Shown piece after piece: positions 1 to 8,689 of a DNA stretch of 64,000 nt. Source of the stretch: OMIW01 sp044235645 (GTDB lineage: Bacteria; Bdellovibrionota_C; UBA2361; OMIW01); the NCBI GenBank assembly GCA_044235645.1, contig JBIIHQ010000005.1, positions 1 to 64,000 on the forward strand, given 5' to 3'. The number at the start of each line of letters is the position of its first letter. The first letter of the stretch is position 1. The translations under genes and the position numbers were made by a program. The notes beneath the pieces are model-generated. The model was not told where the DNA came from. It did not search any database and worked only from the letters and a program-made list of their open reading frames with translations.

Positions 1-105
1 GACCAGGATGGCCGCAAAGGCGGTCATCACCGCTGGATGGCGGACCAACGACACCACGTCGGGTGCTTGACCGGGAATACCCGAATGTTCGGTTGGAGGG
101 GTCAT
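1..105 (-). CDS. Partial N-terminus of a hypothetical protein running off the window edge
   Basis: A reading frame starts with ATG at 105 and stays open to the window edge (35 codons). An in-frame stop lies just upstream at 145-147, so 105 is the only ATG available. The translation begins MTPPTEHSGIPGQAP and becomes hydrophobic near the edge (VMTAFAAILV), which could be the start of a membrane segment. No clear ribosome binding site is visible. It would be read divergently from nothing and in the same direction as the methionine sulfoxide reductase gene upstream of it. Function cannot be judged from this fragment. Confidence 0.35.
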   Translation of the reverse strand, partial: MTPPTEHSGIPGQAPDVVSLVRHPAVMTAFAAILV

Positions 106-179
106 ATGGAGGTGAAGAGCGATTTTAGATAACCAAGTTTTACACTAATCGGTTTCAGGACGTCAAACGGTTCAGATTG

Positions 180-1496
180 TCAGTCATTTTCGGTTTTCTC
201 AGAGATACTTGAACGCGGTGCATCAGCAGGGCTCTCATCCCGCAGATAATGACAGGTGTATCCACCAGGATTTTTCTGCAAATAATCCTGATGATATCCC
301 TCGGCGGGATAAAAGGTGCCGGCGGGCTCAATCGTGGTGGCAAGAGGCTTGGACCACCTTCCCGATTCAACCACTTCCACCATTATTTGAGAGGCTTTTT
401 CTCTATCGGCTGGTGATGCTACGAAAATAGTTGAGCGATATCGAGTGCCTATATCGTTCCCTTGGCGATTTTTGGTCGTTGGATCATGAATACGGAAAAA
501 AAATCGAAGGAGATCCTCATAGGAGAGCCGGCTGGGGTCGTAAATCACCTCAATCGCCTCAGCGTGACCGGTGCGATCGGTTGAAACGGATTGATAGCTG
601 GGATTTTGAACGGAGCCCCCCGTATACCCAACGGTCGTGTCAAGTACTCCGGGAAGCGAACGGATGAGTTCCTCCATCCCCCAGAAACATCCCCCCGCGA
701 GCACCGCCCGGGCCGAGCTAGGAACGGTGGGGGATGGTGTTGAGGATGAAGCTTTCGAGGCGGAGCTTCCAGACCCATAAGGGGCCGGAGAGGTCGGGTG
801 AGAGTCGCCCAACGACTGTGCGATAGTGGGGAAGAGATGGGCGAACTCGCCATAACCCGAGCGAGTTAAATCTGAGGCGGGCACGAACCGGAGTGCCGCC
901 GAGTTAATACAATACCGTTGACCGGTTGGCGCTGGCCCATCGTTGAAAAGGTGCCCGAGATGTGAGTCCCCTTTCGACGAGCGAACCTCTGTTCGGATCA
1001 TGCCGTGTTTAGTGTCAACCCGCTCGCGGATCTGCTGCCCGGCGATGGGTCGGGTAAAACTCGGCCATCCAGTGCCAGAATCGAACTTATCGAGCGAGCT
1101 GAAAAGAGGCTCACCCGACACGATATCAACGTAAATGCCGGGGTCCTTTTTATTCCAGAACTCATTCTTAAAAGGGGGCTCGGTCCCGTCGCACTGAGTG
1201 ACGTTGTATTGCTCTGGAGAGAGGAGTTCCCGAAGTTTATCCTTCGAGGGCTTCGATTCTCTGTTGGACGAATTGTCGGTCATGGTGGTGGCGCTGAAAT
1301 TGTTGGTGCTGTCATGAACAAGAGGACGAGGAAGAGGCGAGACCAGAGGGGACAAGAGCGTTCGTGGATCTGCGACGGCGTCGTTCGGGATAATGCTATT
1401 GCCGTTGAGGAGAAGCAAGAGCATCATGAGCGCCAGACTGCGGTATTGCAGCGGAAGGCCACGAGCCTCTGATTGTTGACGAGGGCAGTCAATCAT
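180..1496 (-). CDS. msrBA: Secreted bifunctional methionine sulfoxide reductase, MsrB-MsrA fusion
   Basis: This 438-residue protein should repair oxidised methionine in exported proteins: MsrB reduces the R-sulfoxide and MsrA the S-sulfoxide. Residues 18-42 form a hydrophobic export signal. The MsrB domain (about 85-210) has the conserved GTGWPSF and GHLFNDGP stretches and the catalytic cysteine in RYCINSAALRF (C196). The MsrA domain (about 262-420) has the catalytic motif GGCFWG (C270) and GYTGG. A Ser/Pro-rich linker joins them. The order B then A is the reverse of PilB-type fusions. The two CxxC pairs that bind structural zinc in many MsrB proteins are absent. The family assignment is secure; periplasmic location is inferred from the signal. 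Confidence 0.93.
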   Translation of the reverse strand: MIDCPRQQSEARGLPLQYRSLALMMLLLLLNGNSIIPNDAVADPRTLLSPLVSPLPRPLVHDSTNNFSATTMTDNSSNRESKPSKDKLRELLSPEQYNVTQCDGTEPPFKNEFWNKKDPGIYVDIVSGEPLFSSLDKFDSGTGWPSFTRPIAGQQIRERVDTKHGMIRTEVRSSKGDSHLGHLFNDGPAPTGQRYCINSAALRFVPASDLTRSGYGEFAHLFPTIAQSLGDSHPTSPAPYGSGSSASKASSSTPSPTVPSSARAVLAGGCFWGMEELIRSLPGVLDTTVGYTGGSVQNPSYQSVSTDRTGHAEAIEVIYDPSRLSYEDLLRFFFRIHDPTTKNRQGNDIGTRYRSTIFVASPADREKASQIMVEVVESGRWSKPLATTIEPAGTFYPAEGYHQDYLQKNPGGYTCHYLRDESPADAPRSSISEKTEND

Positions 1497-1684
1497 CGCT
1501 TCATCTTATATGTCTACCCCATGCTACCATCGCGGGAGTATTGAGGGCTTCTCCACCGCTGTCTTTTCGTCATTCGGGTAAGAGCTGATATCTACCGTGG
1601 TCCCATTATCGAACACCAGGTGATTATCGACAAGGGATGCACATCCCCTCGTCGTCCGGGAGACTTTTTTTTCAATGAACGGAT

Positions 1685-3106
1685 GTGGGTATGCGAGAAG
1701 AGGCGCGAAATAATCATCTCTTGGCGGGGACCGATGGCGATGTTGCAGCGCGGATGCGGGAGTTCATCGAGGCGCGCCAACTCCATGAATTGCGCGATCT
1801 CGTAGCCTCGCTACCTGAGGCCACAGTGGCCGACCTTCTGGCGGGTCTCCCAGTTGAAGAGCAGATAGTTGTCTTTCGAATTCTTCCTCACGACCACGCT
1901 ACCGAGGTATTCGAGTTTCTCGATACCGATGCGCAGGTTGCGCTTCTGAATTCGCTCGGATCTGACCGTGTTGCGTTCTTTTTGAACGAAATGGCGGCTG
2001 ACGACAGAACAGCGCTTTTCGAGGAGATGCCTACGCCTCTCGTGCGACGACTGATGGGTTTGCTTGCTAAAGATGAGCGGATCATAGCGCTCTCGCTCCT
2101 TGGGTATCCCGAATACAGTGTTGGTCGATTAATGACCCCTGACTACCTTTCCGTCCGACCAGAATGGCCGGTCGCAGAGGTATTGCTCTATATACGAGAG
2201 AGGGGAAGTTTGAGTGATACCCTATCGGTTTTCTTCGTGTGCGACGAAGCGGGGTTGCTCATCGGTAACATCAACGTAGGTGATCTCCTGCTCGCTGATC
2301 CAAACGCAACCGCAGATACTATCTGTGACAAGAATGTCGTCGTACTTCATCCACAGGATGATCAAGAGGTCGCAGCAAACCTCTTTCATCGTCATGGACG
2401 CCCCGTATTGCCCGTTGTTGATGCAGCGGGGATCTTGATTGGTATCGTCACGATGGATGATGCGCTTGAGGTTGCCCGAGAGGAGGCGACCGAGGACATT
2501 CAGAAGCTCGGAGCGGTTGCGGCGCTCGAGGAACCTTATCTCAAGGCACCCCTTGCTCGGCTTATTCAGAGTCGGGCGTTGTGGCTCGTTGTCCTGTTCG
2601 TCGGTGAGATGATGACCGCTTCGGCGATGGCGCTGTATGAAAAAGAGATAGAGCGAGCTGTCGTGCTTGCGGTATTTGTCCCGCTTATTATCTCGAGTGG
2701 GGGTAATTCGGGGAGTCAGGCGGCATCGTTGGTGATACGAGCGATGGCGATAGGAGAGATCCGGCTGAGTGACTGGCGACGGGTTTTGAGCCGTGAGTTG
2801 GCGTCGGGATTTGTGTTGGGGAGTGTCCTCGGTATCTTAGGATTGATTCGGATAGCAATCTGGGGCGGGACGTTTAATTCATATGGTCCACACTGGTTGA
2901 TGATTGGTTTTGTTGTGATGATATCGCTGATAGTGGTTGTCTTGTGGGGTACAATCGTCGGATCGATGCTGCCGTTTGTCCTGCGCTCTTTAGGGGCTGA
3001 TCCCGCAACCTCCTCGGCTCCGTTTGTCGCAACCCTTGTTGATGTCATCGGACTTATTGCTTACTTTACAGTAGCCGCTCTGCTTTTACAGGGTACGTTG
3101 TTGTAG
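1685..3106 (+). CDS. mgtE: MgtE-type magnesium transporter
   Basis: This is a 473-residue MgtE channel for Mg2+ uptake in the inner membrane. It has an N-terminal helical MgtE_N superhelix (about 20-135), a pair of CBS domains (about 140-265) that sense cytoplasmic Mg2+ in characterised homologues, and a C-terminal transmembrane domain of about five helices. The family signature is visible as PLIISSGGNSGSQAASL. Length is normal. The frame opens with GTG at 1685, and an ATG two codons on (1691) is an equally good start; neither has a strong ribosome site. It stands alone and is divergent from the msr gene. Confidence 0.93.
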   Translation: MGMREEARNNHLLAGTDGDVAARMREFIEARQLHELRDLVASLPEATVADLLAGLPVEEQIVVFRILPHDHATEVFEFLDTDAQVALLNSLGSDRVAFFLNEMAADDRTALFEEMPTPLVRRLMGLLAKDERIIALSLLGYPEYSVGRLMTPDYLSVRPEWPVAEVLLYIRERGSLSDTLSVFFVCDEAGLLIGNINVGDLLLADPNATADTICDKNVVVLHPQDDQEVAANLFHRHGRPVLPVVDAAGILIGIVTMDDALEVAREEATEDIQKLGAVAALEEPYLKAPLARLIQSRALWLVVLFVGEMMTASAMALYEKEIERAVVLAVFVPLIISSGGNSGSQAASLVIRAMAIGEIRLSDWRRVLSRELASGFVLGSVLGILGLIRIAIWGGTFNSYGPHWLMIGFVVMISLIVVVLWGTIVGSMLPFVLRSLGADPATSSAPFVATLVDVIGLIAYFTVAALLLQGTLL

Positions 3107-3223
3107 AAAAGTCCCTTATTGCGGGGTTTTTTGGGGGGTTTTAAGATGTTCTGAAAATCGGGGCCATGGGGTGAGGCAGCTTCCTCAAGTTTCTCTATCG
3201 CCCCCTCACAAAACGGTTTCATC

Positions 3224-4330
3224 ATGAATAGGTACACTGGCTTCGTATCGATCTGCTTTGCAGTTGATAGCGGTTCGTCGATCGATGTTGAGCGCGCCCG
3301 TCATCGGGTTCACGGCTTGCGAGTGAATGCCCCCCGGAATGATCCTGATCGGGTTCTCCTCCATGCTGCGCGCTCATGTGAGCCGTTTGAAGTGGTCGCT
3401 GGTTCGATTCTCGACCCGCGGGTCGAGTTGACGATGTACTCAGATTTCGGAGGTATTTGCCTCAGATTTCGGCTGCTATTTTCCGGTACGATGCGGGAGT
3501 GGGTCGAGCTCAGCGATTCAATAAATGACAATTTGGCCCTTGAGGGTCTTGCTATCGAATGCACAAGGCAGATTTGCACTGAGCTTGGTGACGCGCTTGT
3601 CGAGCCTGCGATTGCAAAAAACGCCGAAGATTACCCGATTTACTGCATTCAGGTTCCGGAGGATCAGGATCTTGATACCTTTGTTGAGGCAAATCGGGCT
3701 GAAATTGCCCAAATCGTCAATGCAGAGCGATTTTCTCTGCACCACCAGCTCATCCGTGAGACAATTGAAGGAAGGATCTCATGGTACCAGAATGACAGCC
3801 TCTTTATCGATTGGAGTGGTGCTGCCCTCATCCGTCACCCAAAGCGGATGGAGGAGGTCGTCGCTGATGACACGATAGCGGCGCTCGAGTTTGCAAACAT
3901 GCAGCTCCATCAGTTTGATATCCTTGACCGTAGGCTCGATCGAGCAGTGGTAGAGGCCTATCGGGTTCCGGTTGATCAGGGGGTGACTGAAGCAGACCAG
4001 CAACATCTTGACGCTCTTACCATCGATGCCGCTGAGCTGATCGGGCGAGTGAGTAGTGGATTAAAGATCTTTTCTGATAAACATCAGGCTCGGCTGTTAC
4101 GCGTTGTTGCGCGACGGTTTGAGTTTCAGGCCCGTTCCGATGAGATTCGGGGTAAGCTCGCTGACTTGCGAACAATCCGGCAGCGGGTTGTCGACAGAAG
4201 GCGACACCGACAGGCGCATCTCGTCGAGGTTCTGATAGCAAGCCTGATCGTGATTGAGGTCATCCCTCTCCTCTATCGGGGGCTCGTGCTCCTTAGTGAG
4301 ATACTTTTCAGCAGCGGGGCATCTGCATAG
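3224..4330 (+). CDS. RMD1/YagE (DUF155) family protein
   Basis: This 368-residue protein resembles the RMD1/DUF155 family, known from yeast Rmd1 and many bacteria; its biochemical role is unknown. The C-terminal pattern fits: a long helical, charged region (about 225-330) followed by a single C-terminal membrane helix in HLVEVLIASLIVIEVIPLL, which is how family members anchor in membranes. The N-terminal half is a mixed domain with no motif I can name. The start is ATG 3224. The gene converges with the M48 protease gene, and their 3' ends overlap by 23 bp. The assignment rests on remembered family architecture, so confidence is moderate. Confidence 0.6.
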   Translation: MNRYTGFVSICFAVDSGSSIDVERARHRVHGLRVNAPRNDPDRVLLHAARSCEPFEVVAGSILDPRVELTMYSDFGGICLRFRLLFSGTMREWVELSDSINDNLALEGLAIECTRQICTELGDALVEPAIAKNAEDYPIYCIQVPEDQDLDTFVEANRAEIAQIVNAERFSLHHQLIRETIEGRISWYQNDSLFIDWSGAALIRHPKRMEEVVADDTIAALEFANMQLHQFDILDRRLDRAVVEAYRVPVDQGVTEADQQHLDALTIDAAELIGRVSSGLKIFSDKHQARLLRVVARRFEFQARSDEIRGKLADLRTIRQRVVDRRRHRQAHLVEVLIASLIVIEVIPLLYRGLVLLSEILFSSGASA

Positions 4331-5501
4331 GCCGCCCCAGCGCACGAATATCGATATATCCGGGAGTAGGTCTCGTTATCCTAAAAAAGTGCCCCACCTG
4401 GCACTCGATTGTAACCTCTTCATCCCGATTAACGACATCGCGAACAGTGCTCCAAGAATCATCAGCGGAGTAAATGCGGGCGGAGCGCGAGATGATGATA
4501 CCTCGCGAGGGGAGACGAGAAGGCGGAGTTGAGCGCGGTCCAGTGCCTCTCCGATAGAGGTCGGTAGGTTGAAAATCGTTCGGCTTCTCTTGGGTTGCTG
4601 GTTTCAATGAGTACCTGCGTTCACCCCCAAACCTATTTTTTCCGCCGTTTCGCTCATAAATTGTGGGGAGAAGCGCCCTGAGATTTGCAGACCGTTTGGC
4701 CGATGATGGATGAGTTGAGAGAAACTCAAGAGGTCCCGCGCTGAACTCAGGATTACCCTCAGCACGTTCCCAGAAGCTGACTGCGGCGGTGGGGTCAAAG
4801 CCAGCATCTGCCATGAGGAAAAGCCCTATTTGGTCCGCCTCAAGTTCCTTTCGGCGAGATTCGGGGTTAACGATGAAGCTTCGAATGCCCTGTTCTATCA
4901 GCGCACCTCCCAGTTGTGCAGCCCCAGATGTCGCCGAGCCAGTTCCCGCGAGCACCCCCGCGGTTGCCGCCCCGCCGACCGACGCGAGTACACCAGATAT
5001 CTGTTCCGCGGGATTCGGCATGACGTGTTGAGCAAGAACGTGAGCCATCTCATGCGCGAGTACGGCTGCCAGTTCGTCATCGTTGCGAACCATGCGAAGC
5101 ATTCCTGACCAGAGGAAGAGAAAATTCCCTCGCGTTGCAGCGGCATTCTTTATTGTTTCATCTGAGAAAAGGGTTACTCGCCACGCATCGCTCCGGCCAC
5201 CTGTTTCCTGGGCGAGTCGGGAGACGACTCGGCGCGTTTGCATCAGGTCTGAGCGGTTGCGAGAAAGGGGAAACGTTCGGGAGAGCTCGGTCAGCACCTG
5301 GTACCCGTATTCATAATCTTCGCGCGTTGTGGAGGGAAGGGAGGGAACTTCGCCGACAGGAAAGGAGGGACGTCGAGGTGTACATGCGAGCGAGAAGGAC
5401 GTAAGACATACCACTACAATCCGTAAGAGGTGTTTTTGAAACGACTCATCCCGCCATCTGAGGTCGTGCCGCCAGGATTGAGGGCAAAAGAAACAAACCA
5501 T
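4308..5501 (-). CDS. M48-family metalloprotease lipoprotein with C-terminal SH3-like domain
   Basis: This 397-residue zinc protease is of the BepA/LoiP-like M48 type, probably acting on envelope proteins in the periplasm. A signal peptide ends in a lipobox-like SLAC (C40). The zinc motif HEMAH is at 150-154, and the third ligand lies in KELEAD (about 218-223). A typical M48 tail motif, STHPSSAKR, follows. Residues about 335-395 look like a bacterial SH3 domain. It is the third gene of a minus-strand series, 18 bp behind a small lipoprotein gene, so the two are probably co-transcribed. The 3' end overlaps the convergent DUF155 gene. Confidence 0.88.
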   Translation of the reverse strand: MVCFFCPQSWRHDLRWRDESFQKHLLRIVVVCLTSFSLACTPRRPSFPVGEVPSLPSTTREDYEYGYQVLTELSRTFPLSRNRSDLMQTRRVVSRLAQETGGRSDAWRVTLFSDETIKNAAATRGNFLFLWSGMLRMVRNDDELAAVLAHEMAHVLAQHVMPNPAEQISGVLASVGGAATAGVLAGTGSATSGAAQLGGALIEQGIRSFIVNPESRRKELEADQIGLFLMADAGFDPTAAVSFWERAEGNPEFSAGPLEFLSTHPSSAKRSANLRALLPTIYERNGGKNRFGGERRYSLKPATQEKPNDFQPTDLYRRGTGPRSTPPSRLPSRGIIISRSARIYSADDSWSTVRDVVNRDEEVTIECQVGHFFRITRPTPGYIDIRALGRPMQMPRC

Positions 5502-5519
5502 GGATAGACTCTGAGTAAA

Positions 5520-6083
5520 TTAATCAGCACTCAATTTTGATACAAGCGAGAATGCCTTGAGGTACGCGTTCATTGGCAGGCGTTTGCATAGAAAGCGAAG
5601 ACTGGTATTCGAAGGGGGCATACTTGAACAATCCCATCGTTCGGTACCGAGTTGATTAAGGGTGAGTTCTATGGTCTCGATAGACGTTTCATGGGGTATC
5701 TCAACGAGTCGATAATCGATCGCAATTAATTTTTGAACTGAAGCGGTGGCTGTATCTTGGAGGGGAGATGCGTAGGGCTGAACCGCATCTTGAACCTTCG
5801 ATGCCCCATCTTTAAGTGCATCCAAGGCGGTCGAAATGATGCCACCTTCATTGGTGGTAGAGGATTGCTCATCCGCTACGAGAGGTGTTGACGTTTTTGG
5901 CTGAGATGAGGAGGGGGACACGGCTGGTGGGGCCGATTCATCTCGACATCCCGAACAAAAAATCGCGAGAAAGATGAGGAGGGTGATAGTCGAATACTTC
6001 TTTGGATGGCATCTCAGCGAGAGGCGATGAAGGGGAATGTTCGTAACCATCGAAGACAGTCCATCTAAGCGGGTTGGTGACAT
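5520..6083 (-). CDS. Small predicted lipoprotein of unknown function
   Basis: This 187-residue protein has a signal peptide ending in a lipobox-like FCSGC (C46), then a Ser/Thr/Pro-rich linker (about 50-80). A compact C-terminal domain (about 125-187) begins YRLVEIP and contains cysteines at CSSM and FLCKR. I do not recognise the domain; it faintly resembles small DUF4177-like folds, which is only a guess. An internal ATG at 6050 would give a more usual signal peptide. It sits between a membrane protein gene (44 bp gap) and the M48 protease gene (18 bp gap), so a shared envelope role is likely. Confidence 0.7.
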   Translation of the reverse strand: MSPTRLDGLSSMVTNIPLHRLSLRCHPKKYSTITLLIFLAIFCSGCRDESAPPAVSPSSSQPKTSTPLVADEQSSTTNEGGIISTALDALKDGASKVQDAVQPYASPLQDTATASVQKLIAIDYRLVEIPHETSIETIELTLNQLGTERWDCSSMPPSNTSLRFLCKRLPMNAYLKAFSLVSKLSAD

Positions 6084-6127
6084 CTTTGATTATAATCGAA
6101 CGGAGACGGGAAGACCACTGAGGCAAG

Positions 6128-6931
6128 CTATCGAGAGGTGAGGAGCCGAGCCACCGCCTTCAGAAACGCGATGGTGGCGAGGCCGAGCGCTACAAAGAAG
6201 AGCAGTTCTTCACCGCACCTTTTGGTGGACAGCCAACCGGTGGCAGCGATCCGTCGATTTTGAGTGTGGTCAAAGAGGTGGGTCACCCGTAACGTGCGGC
6301 CCTTCCTCCAACTGCCGTAAACGGTAACCAGATCGCCGGGATGTATATCCCCTTTGATGTGGGCTCCGACAACCTCAATCTCAATGGATTTGGGAGTGCG
6401 CTCCTGACCGGTAGGTGGAGGAGTAGGTTTTGGTGAGTTATCTCTTTCCTGGGGAGTGATGGTGAGCGATATAACTTCGATATTTCGTCCAAAAGCATCG
6501 TGCATGCGCCGCGCCGTCCTTTCCACGTGACCGGTCAGCATATGAACGGATCTTTGTCGGGTCAGATGCCAAACAAAAAAACTGGTTGTAGTGACAAGGC
6601 AGAGGAAAAATGCGGCAGATAACGCTCCCTGCTTCGCGACAAGAAGATCAACCAAGGCACCGCCGAGGAGGCAGCCACTCACAAAAAACAGGAAAAATGA
6701 GATGTTCGAGAGAAGAAGAAGAGCGAGATGTCGCAAGGGAGATTTCGGGGCCTGATCGGTAGGAGGGGCCTGTTCCTCAGTCGGAACCTGCAGAACCATA
6801 TCGGTGCTCGTGGTCTCTTCCGCGTCCCGGTGCTCTCGATTAAACAACACCCTCTGCTGCCGTTTCCGCAGCTGAGCGCGGTACCATCGATAAGCAGGTA
6901 GGCGGTGACCACCCCTCATGAGCTGTTTCAT
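6128..6931 (-). CDS. Hypothetical membrane protein with C-terminal OB-like domain
   Basis: The 267-residue product starts at ATG 6931, chosen because AGAGGAG precedes it at good spacing; an in-frame start 16 codons upstream exists but lacks this site. It has a basic N-terminus, two membrane helices (about 80-135), a cytosolic or periplasmic domain with a proline-rich linker, a beta-rich segment (about 180-240: IEIEVVGAHIKGDIHPGDLV) suggestive of an OB or NfeD-like barrel, and a final membrane helix. I know of no named family. It is probably first in an operon with the lipoprotein and M48 protease downstream. Confidence 0.65.
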   Translation of the reverse strand: MKQLMRGGHRLPAYRWYRAQLRKRQQRVLFNREHRDAEETTSTDMVLQVPTEEQAPPTDQAPKSPLRHLALLLLSNISFFLFFVSGCLLGGALVDLLVAKQGALSAAFFLCLVTTTSFFVWHLTRQRSVHMLTGHVERTARRMHDAFGRNIEVISLTITPQERDNSPKPTPPPTGQERTPKSIEIEVVGAHIKGDIHPGDLVTVYGSWRKGRTLRVTHLFDHTQNRRIAATGWLSTKRCGEELLFFVALGLATIAFLKAVARLLTSR

Positions 6932-7036
6932 GGCGGGCTCCTCTCCCTTCTTCCTACCATGGTGGTGGGAGGAGCGCAATTCGAAGAACGGGTCGTATCG
7001 CCGAGAGCGTAAATGTTCTTTCGATTACCCGAGGCA

Positions 7037-7456
7037 CTATCCCATTACCGAGACAATCACTCGCCGCCGATGGGGGGCTCGTCGATGTTCCCAGAGGTAG
7101 ATACCTTGCCATGTGCCCAAGGCAAGCGACCCATTAATTATCGGAATCGTGAGGCTGCACCCCGTTAGCACTGACTTGATGTGAGCAGGCATATCATCAG
7201 GCCCCTCGGTGGTGTGTGAAAAGCCGCTTTGTCCCTCCGGCACGAGGGCGGTTAACCATCGCTCGAGATCGCACCTCGCCGAAGGATCGGCGTTTTCCTG
7301 AATGATAAGACTAGCCGAGGTGTGGGCCAGAAACAGGTGCGCGATTCCCGCGCCGTTCTGAGTGCCCACGGTACTGCCATGAATAACGCCATGAACCTCC
7401 TCAGTGAATTCGTAGAGTCCCTGACCCTTTGTCGTAATGGTGAGTGCAGTGTGCAT
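7037..7456 (-). CDS. yjbQ: YjbQ/UPF0047 family protein
   Basis: The 139-residue product is a member of the YjbQ (UPF0047) family; some members have weak thiamine-phosphate synthase activity in vitro and their true role is unclear. The diagnostic stretches are FLAHTSASLIIQENADP, the aspartate-rich PDDMPAHIKS, and LGTWQGIYLWEHR near the C-terminus. The start at ATG 7456 gives the usual family length; an in-frame GTG at 7498 would add 14 residues. Neither start has a clear ribosome site. It lies about 105 bp upstream of the membrane-protein operon on the same strand. Confidence 0.92.
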   Translation of the reverse strand: MHTALTITTKGQGLYEFTEEVHGVIHGSTVGTQNGAGIAHLFLAHTSASLIIQENADPSARCDLERWLTALVPEGQSGFSHTTEGPDDMPAHIKSVLTGCSLTIPIINGSLALGTWQGIYLWEHRRAPHRRRVIVSVMG

Positions 7457-7771
7457 GGGGTGTCGGTTGAATGAATACGGAGTACGCAAATAACCCACAC
7501 AAGGCGGGTAGAAATGATCGAAGGCTGGACGTGCTCGAGAGCATATTTTGCGAGGTGCCCCAGCCCGAACGCGGGATGTCGAGCGAAGCTGCCTGACTTC
7601 ACGCTATCTCGATTTCGCTTGGCTAGTCAAAGCTCTCTGAGTCCGAATAATCACCTCCACATAGGGTGTGCTGTACGTCTCCTTTCTGGCTAGCTTAGTG
7701 ATTGGAATACTGCTAGCGTCGTTGGATAGATGAGAGCAAATCCCGTTCGAAAATGAATATTCGAGGAGGCT

Positions 7772-8557
7772 ATGCCACAACTACGGCCCGGATCAGAGGG
7801 AAACCCCATTTGCCACGACCGCCCCTTCGGGTCTTTTTCAACCCTGACCGTGCCCCGCGCATGGCGAGTGAGCGATTCCGACGATAGAGATGCCAGGAAT
7901 GGGGTAGCAATGGGTGAGCCGGTTTCTCTCACCTTTGCTCCGCGTGCTATGGAATTCTGCTCTGCCCATCACACGGAGCGGTTGGAGTCTCCGTTCGCGG
8001 GAGGACCTCTCGGGGGATTGCCGTTTCAGTGGGTAGTGCTTCACGAAATTCTCCATCCCTTCGGCTGGCAGTTGGCGTGTGAGTCGGCCAATCGTCCTGA
8101 TGTTTCGGTGTGGGGGGCGGCAGGTGAACTTCTTACCGCAGCGATCCATTCGCCGTTGCGGGGGCACTCGGGGAATCAAATATTTTGGTGGGCCAACGCT
8201 GATGCCGAAGCTGACGCGGTATACAAGACGGCCCAACTCTACGCTAGTCACCTCCTCACCCACGAGCACCCCCGATGGCTCAGCGAGGTCGAGGCCCAGA
8301 TTCCTGCTCCCCTGAGGGGGAAGGATTTTAGTGGTGGGGAAACATTCCGGCTAACGCTGCCGACTCTCGACGGTGACCAGTGGAGACGGGACCTGGAGGA
8401 TGCGACGCCTGAGCGAATGATGCGAGTTGCTTCGGACAGCTTCTTCTTCAATCATCGGGACGAACTGGGGCCAAGGGGTGAGTTCGATGTTGCGGTCAGC
8501 CCTGATCGCTTGCGGGCTATCCTTCCGGAGAATCTCAGATCCTTCCTTTCGGTTTGA
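7772..8557 (+). CDS. Unknown protein with an HExxH motif (putative zinc-dependent hydrolase)
   Basis: This is a 261-residue soluble protein without signal peptide. The start is firm: AGGAGG stands seven bases before ATG 7772. I recognise no family. The most telling feature is HEILH in VVLHEILHPFGW (about residues 90-94), which fits the zincin HExxH pattern, followed about 55 residues later by ADAEADAVYK, which resembles the Glu-xxx-Asp third-ligand helix of gluzincins. The C-terminal 80 residues are charged. It stands alone behind a 270-bp divergent intergenic region and ahead of the phosphoribosyltransferase gene. Protease activity is inference from the motif alone. Confidence 0.7.
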   Translation: MPQLRPGSEGNPICHDRPFGSFSTLTVPRAWRVSDSDDRDARNGVAMGEPVSLTFAPRAMEFCSAHHTERLESPFAGGPLGGLPFQWVVLHEILHPFGWQLACESANRPDVSVWGAAGELLTAAIHSPLRGHSGNQIFWWANADAEADAVYKTAQLYASHLLTHEHPRWLSEVEAQIPAPLRGKDFSGGETFRLTLPTLDGDQWRRDLEDATPERMMRVASDSFFFNHRDELGPRGEFDVAVSPDRLRAILPENLRSFLSV

Positions 8558-8689
8558 TAATTTCTCTAGGAATCGCTTTCAGTTTGTTCATCACGAGGTG
8601 CTCTCATCAGAGCCTCGGCCCGTGTGCGCTCCCAATTTTGGCCCGCTGCGACTTTGTAGTAACATCTTCCTGGCCAATTTTTTTCCTTG

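Noticed and set aside
3107..3145. Terminator after mgtE (CCC...GGGG then T-run)
   Set aside because: The stem is only three or four base pairs; the T-run alone is not enough.
7690..7718. Two GCTAGC palindromes 17 bases apart upstream of the HExxH gene
   Set aside because: A six-base palindrome repeated once is too short to claim an operator.
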